From: Myxococcales bacterium
GTDB lineage: Bacteria; Myxococcota_A; Polyangia; Haliangiales; Haliangiaceae
DNA length: 46,494 nucleotides
Assembly: GCA_947483555.1 (NCBI GenBank)
Contig: CANKMW010000077.1
Location: 1-46,494 of the forward strand
Reading direction: 5' to 3'
Part shown: piece by piece, positions 27,207-35,537 of the stretch
How positions within the stretch are numbered: the stretch's first letter is position 1
How the letters are laid out: every line of letters starts with the position of its first letter
Position numbers and translations under genes: made by a program
Notes under the pieces: model-generated
Seen by the model: only the letters and a program-made list of their open reading frames with translations
Told to the model about the DNA's origin: nothing
The model's database searches: none

Positions 27207-29117
27207 ATGACACGGTCGATGACACGTCAGACGCGAACCCTGCCCTGGGTTCTGTCCGCTCTCGCCGTCACCCTCGTGGCCGCACCGTCGCTTGCTCGGG
27301 CACAGGGCGGCGACGTCAACATCAATCCGTTCCACCACGCGATGGACTCGCGCGGCTACCTGACGCTCAACGCGTCCCAGGTGCTGGGCCACAAGGAGCT
27401 GTCGTTCGGCCTGGTGACCGACTGGGGCTTCAAGCTCCTCGACTTCGAGAGCGGCGCCAACAAGACGTCGATCGACAACGTCATCACGCCGACGCTCATC
27501 GCGGCGATGGGCTTCAAGTTCGGCCCCGCCGAGCTCGAGTTCGGGGTCGGGCTCCCGTTCGTGGTCGTGGCCGGCGATCGCAGCCCGGACTCCGACGGTG
27601 GCACGCCCACCAACCCCAACGACGATCAGCGCTTCAAGATCTCGGGTCAGGGCCTGGGCAACGTCGCGCTGCACCTCAAGACCCGGTTTCTCAAGACCAC
27701 GCGCGGCCCCAAGATCGGCCTCGGCCTGGTGGCCAGCGTCTACCTTCCGACGGCGAGCGAGCAGCAGAAGTTCCTCGGCGACGACAAGATCACGCCGCAG
27801 CTGATGGGCATCCTCGAGAAGGAGCTCGGCAAGGACCGCCGGCTCCGGCTCGCGCTCAATGGCGGGGTCCGGATCCGCACCGGCACCAAGGACTTCATCG
27901 ACAACGCGACGGCCTTCCCGACCGCCAATCCGGCCACCCCGGAGACGCCGTTCACCAACGAGACGTTCGAGACCGGCACCGAGGTTCCAGTTGGCTTCGC
28001 CCTCGCCTACGCGATCACGCCGCAGAAGTTCGACGTGGTCGGCGAGGTGTTCGGCGCCGTGCCGCTGGCCGGCGACAACTACTTCCCGCTCGAGGCCATC
28101 GGCGGCATCAAGGTCTACCTGGCGCGCAACTCGTTCCTGACCCTCGGCGGCGGCACCGGCGTCATGCCGGGCAAGGTCGGCAACCCCAAGGCGCGCGCCT
28201 TCATCGGCATCGTCTTCGAGCCCAACATCGGCGACCGCGACGGTGACGGCCTCAAGGACGACGTCGACGACTGCCCCGACTCGCCCGAGGACTACGACGA
28301 CTTCGAGGACGAGGACGGCTGCCCCGAGCCCGACAACGACAAGGACGGCATCCTCGACGAGGACGACAAGTGTCCCCTCAACCCCGAGGACAAGGACGAC
28401 TTCGAGGACGAGGACGGCTGCCCCGAGGGCAACGCCAACGACCGCGACGGCGACGGTCTGCTCGATGACGTCGACCAGTGCCCCGACGATCCCGAGGACT
28501 TCGACAAGTTCCAGGACGAGGACGGCTGCCCGGATCCCGACAACGACCAGGACGGCATCCTCGACGTCGACGATCTGTGCCCCAACGATCCCGAGGACAA
28601 GGACGGCTGGGAGGACGAGGACGGCTGCCCCGATCCGGACAACGACAAGGACAAGATCCTCGACAACGACGACCGCTGCCCCAACGAGCCCGAGACCAAG
28701 AACGGCTTCGAGGACGAGGACGGCTGTCCGGACCGCGGACGCGTCGTGGTGACCGACACCAAGATCGAGATCCTCGACAAGGTCTACTTCGAGTACAACA
28801 AGGCGGTCATCAAGTCGGAGTCGTTCCCGATCCTCGACGCCGTGGCGGCGACGATGGAGGGCAACCCCGACATCCAGCTGATCGAGGTCCAGGGTCACAC
28901 CGACGAGCGCGGCAACGACGCCTACAACCTGTCGCTGAGCGACAAGCGCGCCAAGGCGGTCGTCAAGTACATGGTCGACAAGGGCATCGCCGAGGATCGC
29001 CTGCAGGGCCAGGGCTACGGCGAGAGCCAGCCGCTCGAGCGCAAGAGCAACGAGGCGGCGTGGGCCCTCAACCGCCGCGTCGAGTTCTTGATCCTCAAGC
29101 GCTCGAACGACAACTGA
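27207..29117 (+). CDS. outer-membrane TSP3-repeat OmpA-family protein
   Basis: 636 residues; GGGAGG lies five bases before ATG 27207. The signal peptide ends ARA|QG. Residues 30-335 look like a beta-barrel or outer-membrane domain (GYLTLNASQVLGHKELSFG, RLRLALNGGVRIRTG). About 340-510 are six calcium-binding thrombospondin type 3 repeats (DRDGDGLKDDVDDCPD, DNDKDGILDEDDKCP). Residues 518-636 form the OmpA peptidoglycan-binding domain (VYFEYNKAVIKSES, VQGHTDERGNDAYN, RVEFLILKR) with the Asp/Arg diaminopimelate site. It should tether outer membrane to wall, with the TSP3 part as a calcium-stiffened spacer. Its high Asp/Glu content gives long antisense open frames. Confidence 0.93.
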   Translation: MTRSMTRQTRTLPWVLSALAVTLVAAPSLARAQGGDVNINPFHHAMDSRGYLTLNASQVLGHKELSFGLVTDWGFKLLDFESGANKTSIDNVITPTLIAAMGFKFGPAELEFGVGLPFVVVAGDRSPDSDGGTPTNPNDDQRFKISGQGLGNVALHLKTRFLKTTRGPKIGLGLVASVYLPTASEQQKFLGDDKITPQLMGILEKELGKDRRLRLALNGGVRIRTGTKDFIDNATAFPTANPATPETPFTNETFETGTEVPVGFALAYAITPQKFDVVGEVFGAVPLAGDNYFPLEAIGGIKVYLARNSFLTLGGGTGVMPGKVGNPKARAFIGIVFEPNIGDRDGDGLKDDVDDCPDSPEDYDDFEDEDGCPEPDNDKDGILDEDDKCPLNPEDKDDFEDEDGCPEGNANDRDGDGLLDDVDQCPDDPEDFDKFQDEDGCPDPDNDQDGILDVDDLCPNDPEDKDGWEDEDGCPDPDNDKDKILDNDDRCPNEPETKNGFEDEDGCPDRGRVVVTDTKIEILDKVYFEYNKAVIKSESFPILDAVAATMEGNPDIQLIEVQGHTDERGNDAYNLSLSDKRAKAVVKYMVDKGIAEDRLQGQGYGESQPLERKSNEAAWALNRRVEFLILKRSNDN

Positions 29118-29131
29118 GCCGGCGTTGCATT

Positions 29132-29159
29132 GTGCTGGCGGTGGTCCGGCCGCTGGCAC
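29132..29159 (+). terminator. 10-bp stem-loop after the OmpA-family gene
   Basis: GTGCTGGCGG and CCGCTGGCAC pair over ten positions (two G-U) around an eight-base loop, 15 bases after the stop. The next gene is convergent, so a terminator or 3'-end-protecting hairpin is expected here. No T-run follows. Confidence 0.4.
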
Positions 29160-29223
29160 GCGGCATGCTTTCGCTGCGGCCATGTCGCGCTCGGTCGTCG
29201 CACTGCTCCTCGCCTCCACGCCG

Positions 29224-30417
29224 TCAGTCGCAGGTGAGGTCCCAGATCGACATGCCGACGCCCCCGTAGTTAGCCGTCACGAACAGGTGTCCGTCGTTCC
29301 AGTACAGGTTGGCGTAGTCCACCATGTCGGAGAACTCCAGCGGCAGCTCGAGCGCGGGTACTCCCGCGGGGTCCAGCTCGGCGGCCTCGGTGCTGCTCTC
29401 CGTGCGGCCCTTGCCGGCGATGAGCGTGACCTCGCCCGCCAGGCTGACGCGGTAGATGTAGCCCTTCCAGAGGAAGACGATAAGGTCGCGTCCGTCGCTC
29501 GTCATCGCGATCGGGTTGCCGGTCGAGCCGCCGGCCTCGGGAAACGCCGCGCCGCGGACCACGTCGCGGACGGCGCCGGTCGTCAGATCGATCTCGACGA
29601 TGCGGTCGCCGCCGCTCATGCCGCCGGCGGCGTAGAGCTTGCCGCCGAGGGTGGCCATCGAGTTGACGTTGTTCATGTCGGTGGGCAGGTCGAAGACCTT
29701 GGACACGGTGCGGGCGGCATCGTTCGCGATCTTCTTGATCGATTCGTTGCCGTCGTCCCACACGAACAGGTTGCCGGCGGCGTCGCTGGTGGCGTCGTTG
29801 GGGCGCCGGAAACGCGCCTGGGCGCCGGGACCGACGACGTCGCCCGGCTCGTAGATCTGGCCGGTCATCAGATCGCGCATGTCGAGCGGGACCTGGGTCC
29901 CGGCGATCGACTTGACGGCGCAGCTGGCGCTGAACGGATCCGACAGCTCGAGCACGCCGTTGCCCCAGGCGTCACCGATCACGGCTCGGCCGTCGGGCAG
30001 CAAGGCCAGCCCGTCGCCCGCCATCATGCGGCCGGCCGCGCACGTGCCGGTCGGGCGATACTGCAGCAGCGACAGGACGTCGTCGCCGAACACGCGCGCG
30101 AAGGTCGGGTTCGCGGCGGCCAGGTCGAGCTGCCACAGGGCCTGCTGGGTCGACACCAGCAGCTTGCTGCCGCGGCCGGCGAGGTTGAGCATCCGCAGCG
30201 GCGGCTCCGCGAACGCCGGGTGGCCGCTCGGGTTCCAGCGGCTCGGCTCATCGAGGCTGCCGCCAAATCCCGGGGAGCCGGCGACCAGCCTCGCCGAGCT
30301 GCAGGTCTTTCCATCGCCGCCGGTTCCGCCGTCTCCGTCGCCGGCGGGGTCGAGCATCTCGCAGCCTCCGAGCAGGCCTCCGGTCACGGCTCCAAACAAC
30401 ATGGTCGCGATCTTCAT
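29224..30417 (-). CDS. NHL-type beta-propeller lipoprotein
   Basis: 397 residues; GGAG lies nine bases before ATG 30417. The signal peptide MKIATMLFGAVTGGLLGGC carries a lipobox with Cys19, then a Gly/Asp spacer. Blade-like repeats follow: LLPDGRAVIGDAWGNGVLEL, FRRPNDATSDAAGNLFVWDD, MATLGGKLYAAGGMSGGDRI, MTSDGRDLIVFLWKGYIYRV. They resemble NHL propellers (an F/V-P-x-D-A/G pattern). Such lipoproteins are multicopy in myxobacteria and probably bind ligands or proteins at the surface; no partner is evident. Unlike the B12-operon propeller it has no riboswitch in its leader. Confidence 0.8.
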   Translation of the reverse strand: MKIATMLFGAVTGGLLGGCEMLDPAGDGDGGTGGDGKTCSSARLVAGSPGFGGSLDEPSRWNPSGHPAFAEPPLRMLNLAGRGSKLLVSTQQALWQLDLAAANPTFARVFGDDVLSLLQYRPTGTCAAGRMMAGDGLALLPDGRAVIGDAWGNGVLELSDPFSASCAVKSIAGTQVPLDMRDLMTGQIYEPGDVVGPGAQARFRRPNDATSDAAGNLFVWDDGNESIKKIANDAARTVSKVFDLPTDMNNVNSMATLGGKLYAAGGMSGGDRIVEIDLTTGAVRDVVRGAAFPEAGGSTGNPIAMTSDGRDLIVFLWKGYIYRVSLAGEVTLIAGKGRTESSTEAAELDPAGVPALELPLEFSDMVDYANLYWNDGHLFVTANYGGVGMSIWDLTCD

Positions 30418-30837
30418 GACGTGTGTCTCCATTGGTTCGGGTTCGCAGCGCGATCTCGGCGCCCGTTCCGAGGAGTTGCGTCTTTTCGGAAAGATTCGTG
30501 CAACCGCGTGCGATCGCGGCGGATCTTCTTTACCTGAACTGGCGTCAGCCGGTGTCGTCGAGCCAGCCGGCGAGGAAGCGCACCAGGGCGGGCCCCTCGT
30601 CGACGCCGCCGACCGCACCGCGCTCGAGCGGCCACACGTAACGAATCCGCGCGCCGGAGCGGCCCGGGTGGCGCCGCAGCTAGCCATGGCGTCCGGTATC
30701 CGGACACGGCCGTCCGGTATCCGGCCACGCCGCCCGGCGCGGCAGGAGTGACGCGGACTTGCTTAGCGGCATACCCGCTGCACTGGCGGAGGTTCGACCG
30801 GCGCACGTCGCGCCGCTCGCATCGGGAGAGATCTGCC
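30418..30837. other. 420-bp intergenic region between divergent genes
   Basis: Contains the leader of the minus-strand NHL gene, the palindromic pair at 30690-30731 and a 44-codon minus-strand frame at 30545-30679. That frame (ends FLAGWLDDTG) looks like a gene tail but has no ATG/GTG start before its upstream stop; it may be a remnant. Nothing else is recognised. Confidence 0.5.
30690..30731. repeat. tandem 21-bp palindromic repeat, possible operator
   Basis: Two copies of a 21-bp unit (19 of 21 bases equal) carry GTCCGGTATCCGGAC (30691-30705) and GTCCGGTATCCGGCC (30712-30726). The first is a perfect 6-bp dyad around TAT. The 21-base step puts both on the same face of the helix, 112 bases or more upstream of ATG 30838. 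Confidence 0.6.
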
Positions 30838-31389
30838 ATGAAATCCATCGTCACCACCGTCACCATCGTCGCCCTCTTCGTCGCCGCGGTTCCGGCCGCG
30901 GCCGTGGCGCAGTCCGCGCCACCGCCACCCCCGCTCGCCACGATCAGCGCGGAGGACACCGACCTGCTCGAGCACGGCGAGTACGCGCTCGGCGAACGCA
31001 TCCTCAGCGGGGCGGTCGGCACCTTCTTCGGGTTCGGCACCGGCCAGGCGGTGCAGGGCCGCTGGCTCGACCGCGGCTGGATCTTCACCGCCGGCGAGCT
31101 CGGCTCGATCGGCGCGTTGCTCGCCGGCATGGGCAGCTGCGTCAGCGGCAGTGATGGCTTCGACGGTGATGGCGGCAGCGTCGGCGGCGGGTGCAACACC
31201 GGCCTCATCGCCGGCGGGGTGATCGGGTTGCTCGCCTTCCGCGCCTGGGAGGTCGCGGACGTGTGGGCGGCGCCCGGGATGCACAATCGCAAGGTGCGCC
31301 GTGCCCGCTCCCGCGCCTACCGGATGTCCGGATACGTGACGCCGACCGGCAGCCGGTCCGCGGTCGCCGGCCTGTCGCTCAGCTTCTAG
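30838..31389 (+). CDS. small exported protein with glycine-rich membrane segments
   Basis: 183 residues; GGGAGAG eight bases before ATG 30838 fixes the start. A signal peptide (IVALFVAAVPAAAVAQ) ends VAQ|SA or AVA|QS, followed by a proline run. The middle has GAVGTFFGFGTGQAVQGRW and RGWIFTAGELGSIGALLAG, a pattern seen in small envelope proteins where a Gly-rich helix is followed by QGRW and GWIF. A Gly/Ser/Asp loop with two cysteines and another hydrophobic segment (TGLIAGGVIGLLAFRAW) follow, and the tail ends GLSLSF. I do not recognise a characterised family; P13-like outer-membrane proteins are a loose comparison. Confidence 0.7.
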   Translation: MKSIVTTVTIVALFVAAVPAAAVAQSAPPPPPLATISAEDTDLLEHGEYALGERILSGAVGTFFGFGTGQAVQGRWLDRGWIFTAGELGSIGALLAGMGSCVSGSDGFDGDGGSVGGGCNTGLIAGGVIGLLAFRAWEVADVWAAPGMHNRKVRRARSRAYRMSGYVTPTGSRSAVAGLSLSF

Positions 31390-31413
31390 CGAGACGGGTT
31401 ACACTGGCGGCCC

Positions 31414-32751
31414 GTGCGTCGTCTGCTCCGCTGGCCTGGCAACGTCGTCCACTTCCTGCACCTGTTCCTGGTGCTGGTCTTTGGCGGCCTCATGTACCTG
31501 CTGGCGCGGCTCGGCACGCTGTTCATCTTCCCGAAGCCGCGGCGAGCGCGGGCGGTCGGCAAGCTGCGCGGCTGGACGCTGCGCCAAGGCATGACGTCGC
31601 TGGGCGCCACCTTCATCAAGATGGGGCAGGTCATGAGCACCCGTCCCGACCTGTTCTCGCCCGAGGTCATCGCCCAGCTCCGCCGGCTCCAGGATCGCCT
31701 TCCGCCGTTCGGCTTCGCCAAGGTGAAGAAGATCGTCGAGGCCGATCTGGGCAAGCCGATCGCCGAGCTGTACGCGGAGATCGACCCGCGTCCGGTCGCC
31801 GCCGCCTCGGTGGCCCAGGTCCACCGTGCCCGGCTGCCCGGCGGCCGCGAGGTCGCGGTCAAGGTCCTGCGACCCGACGTGCGCCGCCAGGTCGAGCGCG
31901 ACGCCGGCATCCTGCTCGCCGGCGCCCGCTTGCTGGCGTTGCACCCCAAGGCCAAGCTGTCCGATCCGGTCGGCCACCTCCACCACTTCGTCGAGGCCAT
32001 CCACGACCAGACCGACCTGCGCATCGAGGCCGAGAACTACACGCGCTTCCACACCAACTTCGCGAGCTTCGGCGACCGGGTCGCCTTCCCCGAGGTGATC
32101 GCGTCGCACTGCGCCGAGCGGGTCCTGACCATGGAGTTCGTGCGCGGCACCAAGGTCGACGCCTTGCCGCCTGGCCGGCACTCGCAGGTCGCCGAGTCGG
32201 TGCGCATGGCGATGTTCAAGATGTGCTTCGACGACGGCTTCATGCACGCCGACATGCACCCCGGCAACATGTTCGTGCGCGACAACGACCAGGTCGTCAT
32301 CATCGACGTCGGCCTGTGCAAGCTCCTGCACGAGGACGTGCTCATCCAGTTCATCGACATGACGAAGTGCCTGTCGATGGGCAAGCCCGAGGATCTGGTC
32401 GAGCACCTGCGCCGCTTCCACGTCTACCTCGACGGCGTCGACTGGAACGCCCTGCGCAAGGACGTCGACGAGTTCGCCACTCGGTTCCGGGCCCAGGACA
32501 TCGGTCAGCTCGACTACGGCAACCTGATCAACGACATGTTCGCGCTCGGCCGCCGCTACAACGTCCGTCCGGTCACCGACATGACCATGGTGTTCGTCGG
32601 CCTGATCACGTCGCAGGGCATCGGCAAGCTGCTCGAGCCCGACGTCAACGTCTTCAACGAGCTGGCCCGCTACCTGATGCCGGTGCTGATGCGCCGCAAC
32701 GAGAGCATCCCCGACACCGACCACGCCCGCGCCGCCCAGGCGCCGTCCTGA
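31414..32751 (+). CDS. ABC1/UbiB (AarF) family kinase-like protein
   Basis: 445 residues from GTG 31414. Diagnostic motifs are the KxGQ motif F-I-K69-M-G-Q with RPDLF, the Ala-rich nucleotide loop AAASVAQVHRA in place of a Gly-rich loop, Lys150 in VAVKVLRP, E in QTDLRIEAENY, HADMHPGN at about residue 278 and IIDVG at about 298 for the DFG. An N-terminal hydrophobic stretch (FLHLFLVLVFGGLMYLLARL) could associate with membrane. UbiB-family proteins are atypical ATPases that support quinone or other lipid biosynthesis; no ubiquinone genes are nearby, so the lipid cannot be named. Confidence 0.93.
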   Translation: MRRLLRWPGNVVHFLHLFLVLVFGGLMYLLARLGTLFIFPKPRRARAVGKLRGWTLRQGMTSLGATFIKMGQVMSTRPDLFSPEVIAQLRRLQDRLPPFGFAKVKKIVEADLGKPIAELYAEIDPRPVAAASVAQVHRARLPGGREVAVKVLRPDVRRQVERDAGILLAGARLLALHPKAKLSDPVGHLHHFVEAIHDQTDLRIEAENYTRFHTNFASFGDRVAFPEVIASHCAERVLTMEFVRGTKVDALPPGRHSQVAESVRMAMFKMCFDDGFMHADMHPGNMFVRDNDQVVIIDVGLCKLLHEDVLIQFIDMTKCLSMGKPEDLVEHLRRFHVYLDGVDWNALRKDVDEFATRFRAQDIGQLDYGNLINDMFALGRRYNVRPVTDMTMVFVGLITSQGIGKLLEPDVNVFNELARYLMPVLMRRNESIPDTDHARAAQAPS

Positions 32752-32764
32752 ATCCTCCCGCTGG

Positions 32765-32835
32765 CCCTGAGCGAGGCGCCCCGCGCCGAGTCGTCCCCGT
32801 TCACCCTGAGCGAGGCGCCGCGCCGAGTCGAAGGG
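32765..32835. repeat. two copies of the CCCTGAGC dispersed element
   Basis: CCCTGAGCGAGGCGCC starts both copies (32765 and 32804). The second runs through CGCCGAGTCGAAGGG; the first lacks the final GAAGGG. Their GC-rich centres are partly self-complementary, so the transcript may fold. They fill the gap between the UbiB-like gene and the next small gene. Confidence 0.6.
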
Positions 32836-32867
32836 CGCCGGCGTCCCCGCCGCGCTATGCTGACGGC

Positions 32868-33137
32868 GTGATTCGCTTCATCATCACCCTGGTCGTGATC
32901 GCGACGCTGGCGGTCTGCGGCGCGACCGTCAAGCTCGGCAAGCGCACCTTCTTCGGCCACGTCGGGGCGATCTGGAAGACCGACGAGGCGCAGGACATGA
33001 AGAAGGGCATCGAGGACAAGGCCGGCCCGGCCGCCAAGAAGCTCGAGCGCGGCATGAAGGCCGGCTACCGCGAGGCCACCAAGGACGAGGCCGGCTCGGG
33101 CAGCGCCAGCGGTTCGGGCAGCGGCTCGTCGCGGTGA
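32868..33137 (+). CDS. 89-residue single-TM protein with charged helix
   Basis: GTG 32868 begins MIRFIITLVVIATLAVCG, one membrane helix or signal anchor. A Lys-rich amphipathic helix follows (FFGHVGAIWKTDEAQDMKKG, EDKAGPAAKKLERGMKAGYR), then a Gly/Ser tail (GSGSASGSGSGSS). There is no good ribosome binding site, but its stop overlaps the GTG of the Uma2 gene as GTGA, which supports a real translated frame. The layout resembles small envelope-associated helical proteins; I cannot assign a function. Confidence 0.6.
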   Translation: MIRFIITLVVIATLAVCGATVKLGKRTFFGHVGAIWKTDEAQDMKKGIEDKAGPAAKKLERGMKAGYREATKDEAGSGSASGSGSGSSR

Positions 33138-33736
33138 GCTCGCCGCTCACACTCGACCGGGATGATCGGCCGCTCGAGGACCACGTCGTGATCCTCCACG
33201 GCGTCACCTGGGACGACTACCGGCGGATCATGGAGATCCGCGGCGATCGCTCGGCGCCGCGGATCACCTACGCCGACGGTCGGTTGGAGATCCGACGGCC
33301 CTCGAAAGCGCACGAGTTCCTCAAGTCGCTGATCGGCCGTCTGGTCGAGGTCTACTGCCTGGAGGTCGGCGTCGAGTTCAGCACCTTCGGGTCCTGGACT
33401 CTCGAGGACCAGGACGTCAAGCACGGCGTCGAGCCGGACGAGTGCTACGTGTTCGGGCCCGCCCGGGTGACCGTGCGGCCCGACCTGGCGATCGAGGTCG
33501 TCTGGACGTCCGGTGGCCTGAGCAAGCTGGACGCCTATCGCGCCTTCGGGGTCCGCGAGGTCTGGTTCTGGCGGCGCGGTGTGATCACTCCGTACGTGTT
33601 GCGCGACGACACGTACGTCGAGACGGCGGCGAGCGAGGTCCTCCCCGGCATCGGGCTGGTCCAGCTCGCCGGCTTCCTTGACCGGCCGACCACCAGCGAG
33701 GCGATGCGCGCCTACCGCGACGTGCTGCGGGTCTGA
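33134..33736 (+). CDS. Uma2 family (DUF820) putative endonuclease, second copy
   Basis: 200 residues from GTG 33134. Uma2 features are ITYADGRLEIRRPSKAHEFL, SWTLEDQDVKHGVEPDECY with the conserved Pro-Asp, VRPDLAIEVVWTSGGLSKLD and AFGVREVWFWRRG. The usual second motif E-V-S is E-V-V-W-T-S, and the Lys of the D-ExK core falls in GLSKLDAYR. It shares little sequence with the Uma2 protein at 19120-19698, so the two are not a recent duplication. It is translationally coupled to the 89-residue membrane protein in front of it. Confidence 0.88.
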   Translation: MSSPLTLDRDDRPLEDHVVILHGVTWDDYRRIMEIRGDRSAPRITYADGRLEIRRPSKAHEFLKSLIGRLVEVYCLEVGVEFSTFGSWTLEDQDVKHGVEPDECYVFGPARVTVRPDLAIEVVWTSGGLSKLDAYRAFGVREVWFWRRGVITPYVLRDDTYVETAASEVLPGIGLVQLAGFLDRPTTSEAMRAYRDVLRV

Positions 33737-33752
33737 GCCCGAGGCATCCCCG

Positions 33753-35078
33753 CTACGCCGGCAAGCGGCAGCAGATCGAGTACAGCGCGGTGGTGGTGAC
33801 GCCGTCGAACGGATCGCCCTCCTCGGCGGTCGACTCCAGCCCGCAGCTGGGCTGGCCGGCGGGTGCGTCCGGGGTCGTGTACCAGGTGTTCTTGCCGGGC
33901 GCCTTGGGGACGGTCGCGTTGCTGTTGCCCTGGGCGAAGCCGTTGAGGGTGTTGATCTTCGCGCCGCCCGAGGCCTCGTCGTAGTCGACCGAGGTCACGT
34001 GCTCGACGTGCGCGAACGTCGGCTTGCCCCACACCCCGAGCGTGCAGTCCCAGTCCTTCGCCGGCGGGTTCACCCGGGCGGCGAGGTTCTTGGCGAACAC
34101 CTGCAGGCGGGCCTTGTCGCCGGGGTCGGCCGAGCGCAGCTCGCAGCCCACCAGCTTGCCGGTCGCGGCCTTGATCTCGAACTTGTGCGCATCGGCGATC
34201 TCGCGCAGGCTCGTGCCGCTGGCGTGGTCGTCGCGATAGCCGTCGATCCGCTCGACGATCTCCTTGCGGATGTGGTCGCCGTCGAAGGTGTCGGCCGGCT
34301 TCCAGACGCCGAGCCGGAGCAGCGAGTGGATGGTGGCGATGTGGCCGCATACGCCGGGCCGGCTGGTGTCCGGAGCCGCCTGGCCGAACGCCACGTCGTC
34401 GAGGACGTGGACGCTGGTGCACGCCACGCCGTCCACACCGGGCTCGCTGCGGACCGTCAACGCCACGGCCCGGACCAGGTCGCCGCTGGCGGTGACGATC
34501 GCGCTGGCGGTGGGTCGCGACTCGACCGGCAGCAGCGTCAGCCGTATCGTGTGCGCCTCGAGCAGCGCCGGCGATCCGAGCCAGCCGAGCAGGTCTCTCG
34601 ACCGCGCGTCGACCGCTTCGAGGCCGAGCGCGGCCAGCTCCGCCGGCGTGTCCACGACCACGGTCGCGAAGCGCTCGCGCGACGCGAAGCGCACCGCCAC
34701 CGTCGCCGACGCTGCCACCGGCGTCGCGGCGAGGTAGGTCGGGCCGTCGGTCGCGATCGACCGCACCTCGGACGACAGCTTGCCGACGTAGTCCCAGCTA
34801 CCCGACCACGACCAGACGTGGACCGCCGCGCTGCCCACCGCGAAGCTCACCTCGCCCGCGACCGAGGTCGGCGCCTGGAACAGGGTGAACCCCGGGCGCA
34901 GCCAGTCGATGCCGGTGGTGGCATCGGAGCCGATCGGCACCACGACGGCGAAGTCGTCGGCCTTGCCGCCGCCCGGATCGCCCGGCGGCTCCGGCGCGGC
35001 GTCGTCGGCGGGAACACAGGCGGTGGCGGTGACCACGACGAGCATCGAGGCGAGCGAGGAGACCAGGTGGGTGCGCAT
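33753..35078 (-). CDS. lipoprotein with possible papain-like C-terminal domain
   Basis: 441 residues from ATG 35078. A signal peptide ends VTATAC (Cys21); an acidic/Gly linker follows. Residues about 45-140 look beta-rich (GEVSFAVGSAAVHVWSWSG). The C-terminal half contains GVCGHIATIHSLLRLG with Cys244, then FAHVEHVTSVDYDEASGG with His357 and His360, and INTLNGFAQGN. This order (Cys at the start of a helix, later His, then Asn in strands) is that of papain-like or C39-like peptidases. Overall similarity is not clear enough to name a family. Convergent with the Uma2 gene. Confidence 0.65.
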   Translation of the reverse strand: MRTHLVSSLASMLVVVTATACVPADDAAPEPPGDPGGGKADDFAVVVPIGSDATTGIDWLRPGFTLFQAPTSVAGEVSFAVGSAAVHVWSWSGSWDYVGKLSSEVRSIATDGPTYLAATPVAASATVAVRFASRERFATVVVDTPAELAALGLEAVDARSRDLLGWLGSPALLEAHTIRLTLLPVESRPTASAIVTASGDLVRAVALTVRSEPGVDGVACTSVHVLDDVAFGQAAPDTSRPGVCGHIATIHSLLRLGVWKPADTFDGDHIRKEIVERIDGYRDDHASGTSLREIADAHKFEIKAATGKLVGCELRSADPGDKARLQVFAKNLAARVNPPAKDWDCTLGVWGKPTFAHVEHVTSVDYDEASGGAKINTLNGFAQGNSNATVPKAPGKNTWYTTPDAPAGQPSCGLESTAEEGDPFDGVTTTALYSICCRLPA

Positions 35079-35123
35079 GCGTCTCGGCCATACGACCGAT
35101 CACCGCGACCGGATCACGCCCAC

Positions 35124-35537
35124 TCACTTCCCCGGCAGCTCGCCGACCTTGGTCAGGTTGACGAGCATCATCTCGCCCGACTCGGTGTTGAGCCGCACGC
35201 AGTAGAAGTCCGAGCGCTCGGCCATGTTCACCGCCACGCACTCGGTCTCGTAGCGCCCGGCCGGCGCCGCCGCCGCGCCAGTCGGGCCGTTGCTGATCGC
35301 GAGCTTCGGGATCTCGACGCGCAGCACGTCGCCGGTGCGAGTGTCGGTCCGCACGCAGTACGCCTGCCCCGACGTGTTGGTCGCCGATCCGGCGCACTCG
35401 AGATCGAACGCGTTGTCACCGGCGGCGCTGGCGCCGCCACTGCCGGAGCCGCTACCGCCGGAGCCACGCCCGCAGGCGGCGAGGGCGAGAACGGCGAGGC
35501 CGGCGGCGAGGACGGCAACGAGCATCGATCGAGCCAT
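35124..35537 (-). CDS. small lipoprotein of unknown function
   Basis: 137 residues from ATG 35537. MARSMLVAVLAAGLAVLALAAC is a signal peptide with the lipobox LAAC, then a Gly/Ser linker. The 90-residue domain has two similar halves with cysteines (FDLECAGSATNTSGQAYCVR and YETECVAVNMAERSDFYCVR). Each is followed by a T/N-x-x-G-D/E-x-L/M strand pair, so it is probably an internal duplication with two disulfides. No family is recognised. It lies 45 bases before the larger lipoprotein gene on the same strand and may share its transcript. Confidence 0.7.
   Translation of the reverse strand: MARSMLVAVLAAGLAVLALAACGRGSGGSGSGSGGASAAGDNAFDLECAGSATNTSGQAYCVRTDTRTGDVLRVEIPKLAISNGPTGAAAAPAGRYETECVAVNMAERSDFYCVRLNTESGEMMLVNLTKVGELPGK

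Noticed and set aside
24828..29219. A 1463-codon open frame on the minus strand
   Set aside because: It lies opposite the S41, FHA and OmpA-family genes, all strongly supported by domains. It is low-complexity (Leu/Val/Asp/Arg), has no ribosome binding site and is the usual antisense shadow of GC-rich genes.
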